Positions 48,721-56,977 of a stretch of DNA of 64,000 nt are shown here, one piece after another. The notes below the pieces were generated by a model. It made no database searches and was not told where the DNA came from. It worked only from the letters and a program-made list of their open reading frames with translations. Both the position numbers and the translations under genes were made by a program. The stretch is taken from the NCBI RefSeq assembly GCF_026627425.1, contig NZ_JAPNLH010000007.1, forward strand, positions 155,700 to 219,699, given 5' to 3'. The stretch is from Arthrobacter endolithicus (lineage in GTDB: Bacteria > Actinomycetota > Actinomycetes > Actinomycetales > Micrococcaceae). The number at the start of each line of letters is the position of its first letter. Position 1 is the first letter of the stretch.

Positions 48721-51414
48721 TTGAGCGCTGCCGCCAGCGGCCTGATGACTGACGCATGGGTTGACCGCGGAGGTATCTTGGCCGCCGTCGTGCAGTCACT
48801 TCGTTCGAAGGACTGTCCTGCCGTTTTTGTGGTGGCGGATATGGGACTTGGTGCGTCGTCGCTACTGCACCGGCTCGGTGACGAGATCGACGGCGAGGTG
48901 GCCATCGTGGCGATTCACAGTAGCCCGTCGCTTACTCAGGTCCCTTATGGTGCACTGGCCCCCTACTTGCGCGATGCTTCGCCTGCTGACATGTCATCCC
49001 CGATCGCATTGCTCAGGACCCTTTGGGCGCAGTTTCAGCTCGGCGAGGAATCCGCTAAACCCGTATTGCTCCTCATTGATGACGCCCACGCCCTCGATGA
49101 TGCCACCGCCGGTTTAGTTGCCCAGCTGGTCCTCGCCGGCTGGGCGAAGTTGGCTGCCAGTTGTAAGCCCAATCCTGGAATACCCGGACCCCTTCTGGAG
49201 CTGTGGCGCGACGGAGCCGCAGAACGCTTTGATCTGCTGCCGTTGAACAGCACGGAGGCCCGTCAGCTCTGCAAGGGCCTGCTGAGCGGAGAGGTACTGG
49301 AAAGTGCTGTTCAAAGCCTCCTCTTCGGATCCGGCGGGAATCCCTTGCTGCTGACAGCCTTGCTCCGCGATGCGCTGCGCCTGGGAACTTTGGTGGAGCG
49401 CAACGGGCTGTGGTTGATGATAGGTCCGCCGCCTAAACAAAGCCAGGACCTGATGGAGGTAGTCAGGCGGCAACTGATGCGCATTTCCGCGCCTGCGCGG
49501 GATGCCTTGACCCTGATTTCGTTGGCTGAACCGGTAAGCCTGACTGTGATCGAAGAGCTCTTTGCCGAACCCGTACTGGCCGAACTGCTGGAACACCGGC
49601 TCATAGTTGTATCCGGACCTCCTGAGCCATCCGTGCGCCCGCTTAATCCCGTCTACGCCGAGGTCCTCAGGGAGCTGGTTCCGGCGGCTCGAAGCATGCA
49701 GCTGCGACAGTTATTGGCTGCGAAGTTGGAGGGTGACCCGGCAAACCCCCACTCCCTGCTTCGGACGGTGACGTGGTCGTTGAGCTGCGGAATGCCCGTC
49801 CCCGAGAATCAGCTCTTACGGGCAGCGGAACTGGCCTGCGGGCTCAACGAAGGAGCACTCGCGTTGCAAATCACCGCGGCGATTCAGGATCCGCTGCTGA
49901 CAGCCGCAAAGAACCTGGTGATGAGCCGTGTCTACTTCCGCATGGGACAGTATGCCCGGGCCGCGGCCCTGCTGGACAAGAAACATCATGTCGGGGTTGA
50001 ACTTTCCCAGATTATGCCGGGGACCATATTTCTGCCACAGGTCGTCGCTGCGCGGCAGAACGCTGATATATCGGTTGAGCAGGCGGCAGAACTCCTGCGT
50101 CGTTCCGGTGTGAAGCTGGCTGAGCTTAGGCCGGAAAATGCTGAGCGGATTTTGGCCGTCACCTCTGCACGTGCCGCGCTGATGCTCGCGCTGAAACAAT
50201 CTTTTATCGGCGCTTACGACTCCATGGGCTCAACTTTGCAACCACTGCTGTCGAGGACGCAGCAGCCCGACGACGGCGTGCATGGGAGGCTGACGACGGC
50301 CGTTGCGCTGGCTCTGGAGGCGGAACGGAATTGCGTGCTCGGGTTCCCGGTCCGTGGGCAGCTCAGTGCCGCGACCGCTCTCTCGCTCGTGCAACCGGAC
50401 AGCAACGACGTGACGTCAACCACCGAAATAGTGGTGGAACGCTACATTGCCTGCGCCTTGGTCGCCGGAGACTGGCCCTTGACCCGGACTCTCCTCGACG
50501 GGAACGCCATGACCGGCCGCTCGGGGGTGGTGACGTTTGGCGGGGCGGTGAACACCGTTCTCGGATATGTCGCCGTTCGGCAGGGCAGGGTGCGCCAGGC
50601 GCTGCAACTTTTGGTTCCTGCACTGGAAGAACTCCGACTCTGCGACGAGCGCCAATTGTTCCGGCTCTGCGCAGCCCTGGCTTTTTACGCCTCGGTCAGG
50701 ATCGGGAACCTCCGGGAAGCCGAAAGGCTGGCAAAAGACTATGCCGCCTCGCACTGCGGCGGCATGTACCTCACGTCAGCGCAGGCGCAGGGGTTCTTCG
50801 ACGCCGGCATGGAACTGCTCCGGGCCAACGGCGACGGGCTGCTGGCACTGCAGCGCGCGGCCGACGCGGCCGCGGCCAGCGGCGCCGTCGCCCTTGAACT
50901 ACACGCGTTGGAGCTCTGCATTGGTCTCGGCGACCGCAGCCGCTTGGATCGATTTGGCGAGCTGGCCGAATCCATGGAAGGTCCTTGGGCCGGAGCACTC
51001 TGCACCTATGCCCGTGCTTTGGCCGGCGGCAGCGCTGCTGAATATTTGCAGGCCGGCCACGCATTTCGGCAGGCAGACATGCCCGGCCATGCTGCCACCG
51101 CCTACGCTGCCGCGCTAAAATCAGCAAAGAGCGGTATGAGCAAGGAAAGCAGGCAGTCGGCTCTTGCCGGCCTCCAGTGGTCCAAGATCGAACTCGATGT
51201 GGGAGAACAGGTCGCCACACAGCGGGGGGACCATCACGCCCTCACCGACCGCGAAAGAGACGCACTAACCCTCGCCGCTTTAGGGCTTACGGACAAGCAG
51301 ATTGCCGCAAGGCTGCACGTGTCAATTCGCACGGTACAGGGCCACTTGTACCGTAGCTACGCGAAGCTGGGAGTCAGCGGCCGTGAGGAACTCGGCGGGG
51401 TCGCACGCTTCTGA
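48721..51414 (+). CDS. LAL-type LuxR family regulator, copy 2, degenerate P-loop
   Basis: An 897-residue paralogue of the previous gene, 44 bases downstream, starting at TTG 48721. The Walker A site reads 'VADMGLGASSLLHRL': the first glycine is Ala and the essential Lys is Ala45, while Walker B 'VLLLIDDAHALDDAT' is kept. The C-terminal HTH is intact ('LTDRERDALTLAALGLTDKQI', 'VSIRTVQGHLYRSYAKLGV'). It may bind nucleotide poorly and work as a partner of copy 1 or as a constitutive DNA binder; that is an inference. The short spacer suggests one transcript. Confidence 0.88.
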   Translation: MSAAASGLMTDAWVDRGGILAAVVQSLRSKDCPAVFVVADMGLGASSLLHRLGDEIDGEVAIVAIHSSPSLTQVPYGALAPYLRDASPADMSSPIALLRTLWAQFQLGEESAKPVLLLIDDAHALDDATAGLVAQLVLAGWAKLAASCKPNPGIPGPLLELWRDGAAERFDLLPLNSTEARQLCKGLLSGEVLESAVQSLLFGSGGNPLLLTALLRDALRLGTLVERNGLWLMIGPPPKQSQDLMEVVRRQLMRISAPARDALTLISLAEPVSLTVIEELFAEPVLAELLEHRLIVVSGPPEPSVRPLNPVYAEVLRELVPAARSMQLRQLLAAKLEGDPANPHSLLRTVTWSLSCGMPVPENQLLRAAELACGLNEGALALQITAAIQDPLLTAAKNLVMSRVYFRMGQYARAAALLDKKHHVGVELSQIMPGTIFLPQVVAARQNADISVEQAAELLRRSGVKLAELRPENAERILAVTSARAALMLALKQSFIGAYDSMGSTLQPLLSRTQQPDDGVHGRLTTAVALALEAERNCVLGFPVRGQLSAATALSLVQPDSNDVTSTTEIVVERYIACALVAGDWPLTRTLLDGNAMTGRSGVVTFGGAVNTVLGYVAVRQGRVRQALQLLVPALEELRLCDERQLFRLCAALAFYASVRIGNLREAERLAKDYAASHCGGMYLTSAQAQGFFDAGMELLRANGDGLLALQRAADAAAASGAVALELHALELCIGLGDRSRLDRFGELAESMEGPWAGALCTYARALAGGSAAEYLQAGHAFRQADMPGHAATAYAAALKSAKSGMSKESRQSALAGLQWSKIELDVGEQVATQRGDHHALTDRERDALTLAALGLTDKQIAARLHVSIRTVQGHLYRSYAKLGVSGREELGGVARF

Positions 51415-51989
51415 CACTCGGACCCTCTGTGGAGCGGTTTTCTGGCCAATGCCAGGCTCTTCGCCGGATGTTGAGCTCCGTTTCTGCCCTATCTCATGGT
51501 CAGTCTGGCGAGGCTACTCACGTGCCCTGCGAACCTCACTTAGTGTATTCGCTTTTTTACACGCTAAACCAAGTAATTGAGGTGGCCCTACTCAGCATGT
51601 TTGCGACTACTTGGAGCAACCGGTGTGTAATTTTCGTTGACGAAGCACGTATACGGGCTCCCGACCTTGCTGACGAGGCAGCAGAAGACGAGTAGTCCAT
51701 ACTCGTGCGGGAACACGCACATTCTTCTTTACTTGAAACAAGGAATGCCTCAAGTAAATAGAAGGTCTCAGATGGTTGTTCATGAATGTCCAGCGCTGCG
51801 GGCCACGTGCCCCTTCCGGTCCATCCGCGCCGAAGCAAGATCACAGCGGTACACACGGTCTGCACCCATCATGCGGCCCCCCATGACGGAGCCGGCGGCG
51901 GATAAGCCTTCTGAGACCAGGGCTTTCCCCCAGCCGTCGTCGGTTCCCCTTTTTACCCAGACCTCCAGCCTTGGGCGTTTTCCCAACGG
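51415..51989 (+). other. 575-base spacer before the surface polymer cluster
   Basis: Contains no gene I can support; small open frames here lack ribosome sites and familiar composition. It is more A/T-rich than its surroundings, especially 51540-51760, and holds the inverted repeat at 51728-51758. It is the natural place for the promoter and operators of the cluster, and possibly for the LAL binding sites. Confidence 0.6.
51728..51758. promoter_or_regulatory. perfect 9+9 inverted repeat, candidate operator or terminator
   Basis: TTTACTTGA (51728-51736), a 13-base spacer, then TCAAGTAAA (51750-51758). Arms are perfect. It lacks a following T-run, so it looks more like a protein-binding site than a rho-independent terminator. 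It lies about 310 bases after the LAL stop and 250 bases before the sugar transferase. Confidence 0.5.
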
Positions 51990-52013
51990 GTGCCGGACAA
52001 TTTTGGACTTCCA

Positions 52014-53636
52014 ATGAGCGAGCTCAAGTCCCGGGTCCCGTTCCGCGGCCGTCTGCGAACCAATCCCAAGATTCGTATCACTGTCCCCGTCGGCGGCCCG
52101 GCGGCATCAGCACAGACCGTCGCCGCTACCACGCCAGCTCCAACCGCACGGGCGAAGCACAGCGTGTGGGACGACACTTCGGCCACGGGGTTGGCGCACT
52201 CGGCCGTACCTGCCGCGACGTGGTGGAAGGACTACAAGCTCAGGCTCCGCGTCACCGATTCCCTGTCGGTCGTGACTGTCGTCTTGATTGCGTACCTTGG
52301 ACGGTTCGGCGTTGATGGACCTGACTCCCGACTCCGGAACCCGGAGACAAGCTACGTGTGGCTCTCCGCCTTCATCTTAGTCGCTTGGATCGTCTCCCTC
52401 GACGTTTACCGTACCAGGGACAGCCGAATATTCGGGGTCGGCGCCACCGAATATAAGCGCTTGATCGAAGCGACATTCAAGCTTTTTGGCGCCCTGGCCA
52501 TCGTTATGGTCGTCTTCCGCGTCGAAGTGGTTAGAGGTTATTTCGCCATCGCCCTGCCGTTGGGCCTCGCACTTCTCTCGGCCAGCCGGTGGCTTTGGCG
52601 TCAGTGGCTGAACAAACAGCGTGCCTGTGGGAAGTACCTGGCGAGGGTCGTGGTGATCGGAGACCCGGCGGACGTTGAATACGTCCTTCAGCAGGTGGCG
52701 AAGAATCCGGGTGTCGGGTACCAGATCGCGGGGGCAGCGCTTCCCGTCCTAGATGCATCGATGGAATTGAAACCGCCGTGGTACCGGATCCCGGTACTCT
52801 CTACCTTGGCTGACGTGGGCAGGATAGTAGCGGTAACAGCCGCGGACGCCGTGATAGTTGCCGGTCCCGTCCCCGGTGGGGCAAGGTACATTCGTGAACT
52901 CGGATGGCGCCTCGAAGATAGCCGCACGGAATTGGTCCTTGCCTCTAGCCTGACCAACGTCGCCGGGCCCAGAATTCATATGCGTCCGGTTGAAGGGCTG
53001 CCCTTAACGCACGTTGAACTGCCTCAATACGCAGGTGGAAAGCACTTCTTCAAGCGGATTGTCGATGTGATTATCTCCGCGGTGGCTCTGCTGGTCATCT
53101 CGCCCATCCTTGCGGTTTTGTCGGTTGTCGTCTGGCGCGACAGCCCCGGTCCGGTAATTTTCCGCCAGGAGCGCGTTGGCCGGGAAGGAAACAACTTCGA
53201 GATGCTCAAGTTCCGTTCCATGGTCCGCAACGCCCAAGATGAGCTCGACGGCCTCCGTGGACAGAACGAGGGAGCCGGCTCGCTCTTCAAGATCCGCAAG
53301 GATCCCCGCGTTACCTCCTGTGGGCGCTGGATGCGAAAATATTCCCTCGACGAGCTCCCTCAATTCTGGAACGTCCTGATGGGCGACATGAGCCTGGTCG
53401 GCCCGCGGCCACCGCTGCCGGAAGAAGTGGCGACGTATGAAAAGTTCACCAACCGGCGGCTGCTGATCAAACCTGGTATCACCGGTCTGTGGCAAATCAA
53501 CGGCCGCTCCACGCTGGACTGGGAAGAGAGCATCCGGCTGGACCTTTACTACGTGGAGAACTGGTCCTTCACCGGCGACCTCATCATCATGTGGCGGACT
53601 TTCCGTGCCATGCGCTCTCCCGTCGGCGCTTACTGA
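52014..53636 (+). CDS. polyprenyl-phosphate sugar-1-phosphate transferase (initiating exopolysaccharide enzyme)
   Basis: Loads the first sugar phosphate on undecaprenyl phosphate at the membrane. The 540-residue protein has four or five N-terminal membrane segments, a nucleotide-sugar-binding-like middle domain ('VVVIGDPADVEYVLQQVAKN'), a fifth segment 'KRIVDVIISAVALLVISPIL', then the Bac_transf catalytic domain: 'FRQERVGREGNNFEMLKFRSM' in part (QERVGREG), 'RKYSLDELPQFWNVLMGDMSL', 'VGPRPPLPEEV', and 'KPGITGLWQINGRS'. The start is uncertain: ATG 52014 or GTG 51990. First gene of the accessory cluster. Confidence 0.92.
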   Translation: MSELKSRVPFRGRLRTNPKIRITVPVGGPAASAQTVAATTPAPTARAKHSVWDDTSATGLAHSAVPAATWWKDYKLRLRVTDSLSVVTVVLIAYLGRFGVDGPDSRLRNPETSYVWLSAFILVAWIVSLDVYRTRDSRIFGVGATEYKRLIEATFKLFGALAIVMVVFRVEVVRGYFAIALPLGLALLSASRWLWRQWLNKQRACGKYLARVVVIGDPADVEYVLQQVAKNPGVGYQIAGAALPVLDASMELKPPWYRIPVLSTLADVGRIVAVTAADAVIVAGPVPGGARYIRELGWRLEDSRTELVLASSLTNVAGPRIHMRPVEGLPLTHVELPQYAGGKHFFKRIVDVIISAVALLVISPILAVLSVVVWRDSPGPVIFRQERVGREGNNFEMLKFRSMVRNAQDELDGLRGQNEGAGSLFKIRKDPRVTSCGRWMRKYSLDELPQFWNVLMGDMSLVGPRPPLPEEVATYEKFTNRRLLIKPGITGLWQINGRSTLDWEESIRLDLYYVENWSFTGDLIIMWRTFRAMRSPVGAY

Positions 53637-53646
53637 AAGGTATGTC

Positions 53647-54105
53647 ATGGGCACCAGAGTAGGTTATGCACCAGGAGCCTTCGATCTTTTTCACGTTGGC
53701 CACCTGAATTTGCTCCGGCATGCCAAGGCGCGGTGCGATTACCTGATCGCAGGCGTCGTGGCTGATGACCTCCTCATAGCGACCAAGGGTAATCCTCCGG
53801 TAATTCCATTAGCTGAGCGGCTGGAAATTGTTAGAAGCATCCGCTTCGTCGACGAGGCGGTTGCTGAGGTTCATCCCAGCAAGTTGGATACCTGGCGTAA
53901 TTTCCCCTTCGACATCCTCTTCAAAGGCGACGACTGGCGCGGAACGGAAAGAGGTCTCGCTTTAGAGCGTGATTTCGCAGCGGTTGGTGTGGAAGTCGTC
54001 TATTTTCCGTACACGGTTCACACATCCAGCACCGTCCTTAAAAGAAGTCTGGAGGTCCTGAACTCCGGCTTCCTTAGCGGCTCCCTCCTGCAACACACAC
54101 CTTAG
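53647..54105 (+). CDS. TagD-like cytidylyltransferase
   Basis: A 152-residue nucleotidyltransferase fold protein. The CTP-binding signature is 'GAFDLFHVGHLNLL' (HxGH with His16 and His19) and the 'HTSSTVLKRS' loop corresponds to the TagD-type RTxGISTT region. TagD makes CDP-glycerol from CTP and glycerol-3-phosphate; the polyol phosphate used here cannot be told. AAAGG lies a few bases before the ATG, ten bases after the sugar transferase stop, so the genes are probably coupled. The CDP-linked product is the natural donor for the CDP-alcohol phosphatidyltransferase 1.3 kb downstream. Confidence 0.88.
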   Translation: MGTRVGYAPGAFDLFHVGHLNLLRHAKARCDYLIAGVVADDLLIATKGNPPVIPLAERLEIVRSIRFVDEAVAEVHPSKLDTWRNFPFDILFKGDDWRGTERGLALERDFAAVGVEVVYFPYTVHTSSTVLKRSLEVLNSGFLSGSLLQHTP

Positions 54106-54180
54106 AAAATTTGTCTACGGCCCTCGGCCGGTCGCTGCACGGTCTCGCTGCACAGAAAATATCAATCCTGGGGATGAAAA

Positions 54181-55389
54181 ATGAAAATGAAAGCATCAGA
54201 TCGTTCCTCCATGCGAATAGCACTCGTCGGCACCCGCGGCGTCCCGGCACGCTACGGTGGTTTTGAAACGTGTGTTGAAGAAGTCGGGAGCCGATTGGCT
54301 GCTAGGGGACACGACGTCGTCGTCTATTGCCGGAATCAGCAGCCTGGCGAACCGATCCGCAAGGAATACTTGGGAATGCGACTGGTGCACCTGCCGGCAC
54401 CCCGAAAGCGTGCCCTTGAGACCGTCGGGCATGCGGGTTTGTCCGTCGGTCACATTCTGTCCCATCGCGTCGATGCAGCCATTCTTTTTAATGCTGCCAA
54501 TTCACCGTGGCTGCCGTTTCTAAGGGCGGCGAACATTCCTGTAGCAACGCACGTGGACGGTCTGGAGTGGCAGCGAGCAAGATGGGGCAAGCTAGGACGC
54601 AAATATTATCGCGCCGCGGAAGCGCTCTCGGTTCGCCTTTCCGACGCATTAATAGCCGATGCGGTAGGGATACAGGACTACTACAGGTCCGAGTTCGGTG
54701 CGGACACATCCCTGCTCACTTATGGTGCTCCCATTCTGGAGCATGGCAGGAGCGACAGGATTAAATCTCTGGGGTTGAGTCCTCGAGGTTATCACTTGGT
54801 CGTTGCGCGTTTCCTGCCAGAGAATCACGTCCACATTATTGTGGAGGGTTACACGCACAGTCGTGCAAGGTTGCCCTTGATCGTCGTGGGATCGCACCCA
54901 TACGCCGAGGAATATACGGGCACTCTGCACGCTCTCGGTGATGAGCGCGTCCAGTTCATCGGTGGCGTGTGGGATCAGGAGCTGCTGGACGAGCTCTATG
55001 CGAATGCTCTGGTGTACTGGCATGGGCATTCGGTGGGAGGTACCAATCCGAGCTTGTTGCGTGCGATGGGTGCCGGCGCTGCCACGAACGCATTCGACGT
55101 CGGGTTTAATCGCGAAGTCCTTGGCGATGCGGGCGAGTATTTTTCCACCGTGGAGGACGTTTCCGTCCTCACAGAAAAGGCTGAACGATGTTCCTCCGGC
55201 CTAGTCTCACGGGGCGCCGCTGCAGGGCGGCGGGCAAAGCTGTATAGCTGGGATGACATAGCCGAGGGGTATGAGCAGCTATGCCGAGACATTATCACGG
55301 GTATTCTGCATCGGCAGCGAGGCAAAGGACGACGCCATTTCAAAGACACGGCACCGTCGTACGGCCTGCTGCAGGACCAGGGGTTGTGA
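54181..55389 (+). CDS. GT4-fold glycosyltransferase (DUF1972 type)
   Basis: A 402-residue protein with the DUF1972 N-terminus 'RIALVGTRGVPARYGGFETC', a middle 'DGLEWQRARWGKLGRKYYR' segment, and the GT-B C-terminal donor motif 'WHGHSVGGTNPSLLRAMGAGA'. Members of this group include rhamnosyltransferases; the actual sugar is unknown. The C-terminal 30 residues are basic and unconserved. A cytoplasmic enzyme that extends a lipid-linked sugar. It ends in a TGATG overlap with the next gene. Confidence 0.88.
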   Translation: MKMKASDRSSMRIALVGTRGVPARYGGFETCVEEVGSRLAARGHDVVVYCRNQQPGEPIRKEYLGMRLVHLPAPRKRALETVGHAGLSVGHILSHRVDAAILFNAANSPWLPFLRAANIPVATHVDGLEWQRARWGKLGRKYYRAAEALSVRLSDALIADAVGIQDYYRSEFGADTSLLTYGAPILEHGRSDRIKSLGLSPRGYHLVVARFLPENHVHIIVEGYTHSRARLPLIVVGSHPYAEEYTGTLHALGDERVQFIGGVWDQELLDELYANALVYWHGHSVGGTNPSLLRAMGAGAATNAFDVGFNREVLGDAGEYFSTVEDVSVLTEKAERCSSGLVSRGAAAGRRAKLYSWDDIAEGYEQLCRDIITGILHRQRGKGRRHFKDTAPSYGLLQDQGL

Positions 55390-56192
55390 TGTCAGCTTTG
55401 GATGCGACCTCAGGACGTGCCGCTCGTCGGACAGAAGCCTACCGCGAGACCCTCGGGCGCCTAGCCTCCGCTCAAAAAAAAGCTGGCCTGCACGCTCCCG
55501 CCTATTCCCGCTTCATCAACAGAAAGTTGGGCAGACTGCTGGCGGCATGGGCCTATCGGGCCGGATTCACTCCCAATACCGTCACCCTTATTAGCGCCGC
55601 GTTCACCTACATCGGCATTATCTTGTTGGCCGTGTACCCGCCGTCTTGGGCGCTTGGTTTTGCGGTGGCGTTGTTCTTGGTCGTCGGCTATGCCTTTGAT
55701 TCTGCCGATGGACAACTGGCGAGGTTACGCGGCGGCGGTAGCCCTGCTGGCGAATGGCTCGACCACATGGCGGATGCGATCAAGATTTCGGCGCTCCCTA
55801 TTTTCCTGGCGGTGGGAATGTATCGATTTGAATCCGTTGCCCAGATATGGCTGCTGGTACCGCTGGCAGCAACCATCGTCGGGGCGGCACTCTTTTTCGG
55901 AATGATCCTTACCGAGCAGTTGCGGCGCCAGCTGGGAACCTCAACCCCAGCGGCTGACGCGGCCGGAGGACGATCATCCTGGGTGCGATCGGTCCTCGTA
56001 ATTCCAATGGACTACGGGGTTCTATGCCTCTCCTTTATTCTTCTAGGTGCCTTACCCGCTTTCCTCGTGCTTTACACGCTGATAACAATCGCCACCGCAG
56101 GATTCTTCATCCTCGCGTCACTGAAGTGGTTCCGAGAGCTCAGAACAGTCGGAACTGACCAAATTTCGTCCCGTCGAGGAGGCGGAAGATGA
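55389..56192 (+). CDS. CDP-alcohol phosphatidyltransferase family protein
   Basis: An integral membrane enzyme of 267 residues that exchanges CMP for an acceptor hydroxyl. The catalytic motif DG-x2-AR-x8-G-x3-D-x3-D is complete: 'DSADGQLARLRGGGSPAGEW' then LDHMAD, about residues 104-130. There are about six membrane segments. The natural donors are CDP-diacylglycerol or CDP-polyols. Clustered with the TagD-like enzyme it may transfer the phospho-polyol to a lipid acceptor; the substrate is not proved. ATG at 55389 overlaps the previous stop by one base. Confidence 0.88.
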   Translation: MSALDATSGRAARRTEAYRETLGRLASAQKKAGLHAPAYSRFINRKLGRLLAAWAYRAGFTPNTVTLISAAFTYIGIILLAVYPPSWALGFAVALFLVVGYAFDSADGQLARLRGGGSPAGEWLDHMADAIKISALPIFLAVGMYRFESVAQIWLLVPLAATIVGAALFFGMILTEQLRRQLGTSTPAADAAGGRSSWVRSVLVIPMDYGVLCLSFILLGALPAFLVLYTLITIATAGFFILASLKWFRELRTVGTDQISSRRGGGR

Positions 56193-56977
56193 TCGATTCC
56201 GAGAGCCCCGCCGATGCGGCTGGGAAACGCACCGGACGCACCGTGGTTACTGTTGTCCTTGTCCTTGTAGTGCTAATCGTCCTCGGTGCAGCAGGTGCGG
56301 TTTGGTCTTCCAGCCAGGGACGAACGGCCAGCAGGAGTGCCATTGCCCAGAGTTCATCGGCAGCATCATCGGTCGCGGTTGCGACTGCAGCCGCCGGTGC
56401 GACAAGTGCAGCTCCATCGGCCGCAGCACCAGTAGATCCACAACCCACGGCGGAAGGCTCGCCGTCGCATCCTCCAGCAGGGAACAAGCCGCCGGCGGCT
56501 GGTCCGGCCACCGCGGCCTCCGCTCCGGCCGGCGCCGCGCAGCTCGCGACAGTAGATCAGCCCGTAGCGGCAGCCGTACCGCTGGATCACTCTTCTTCAG
56601 TTGCCGACGGCATTACTGCAAAGATCTCCTCCATCGAGGCAGTGTCCGGGGAGGCAAGTGGACCCGGCGAAATTTCCGGCCCCTCGCTTCGTTTCACCGT
56701 CACCATCCACAATCAAACAGCAGGTTCAATATCCACTGCGAATGTTGTGGTGAACGTGGGCACAGGCACGGATAACGTTCCCGCAATATCACTGAGCGGG
56801 CCGGGAGTATCAGGGTTCACGGACAGTATATTGCCGGGGCAATCAGGTTCCGGGACGTACGTATACCTTGTCCCGCAAAACCAGCGCGGGGTTGTGCGGA
56901 TCCTTGTAAATTTCGAAGTAAATTCCACCATCGCGGCGTTTGAGGGCGCAGCGCCACAAGTAGAAGGAAAGCCATGA
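56189..56977 (+). CDS. membrane-anchored protein with Ala/Ser/Pro-rich stalk and DUF4352-like domain
   Basis: A 262-residue protein: basic N-terminus, one membrane segment 'VVTVVLVLVVLIVLGAAGAV' (about residues 19-38), a low-complexity A/S/P/T stalk to about residue 130 and a C-terminal beta-sandwich with 'SLRFTVTIHNQTAGSIS' and 'LPGQSGSGTYVYLVPQNQRG', similar to DUF4352-type outside domains. I do not know its function. It overlaps the previous gene (ATGA 56189-56192) and the next (ATGA 56974-56977), so it should be made in step with them. The stalk is a plausible O-mannosylation target. Confidence 0.72.
   Translation: MIDSESPADAAGKRTGRTVVTVVLVLVVLIVLGAAGAVWSSSQGRTASRSAIAQSSSAASSVAVATAAAGATSAAPSAAAPVDPQPTAEGSPSHPPAGNKPPAAGPATAASAPAGAAQLATVDQPVAAAVPLDHSSSVADGITAKISSIEAVSGEASGPGEISGPSLRFTVTIHNQTAGSISTANVVVNVGTGTDNVPAISLSGPGVSGFTDSILPGQSGSGTYVYLVPQNQRGVVRILVNFEVNSTIAAFEGAAPQVEGKP

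Noticed and set aside
51429..51695. 88-residue frame in the spacer before the surface cluster
   Set aside because: No ribosome site, no hydrophobic or conserved pattern, and composition unlike coding sequence here.
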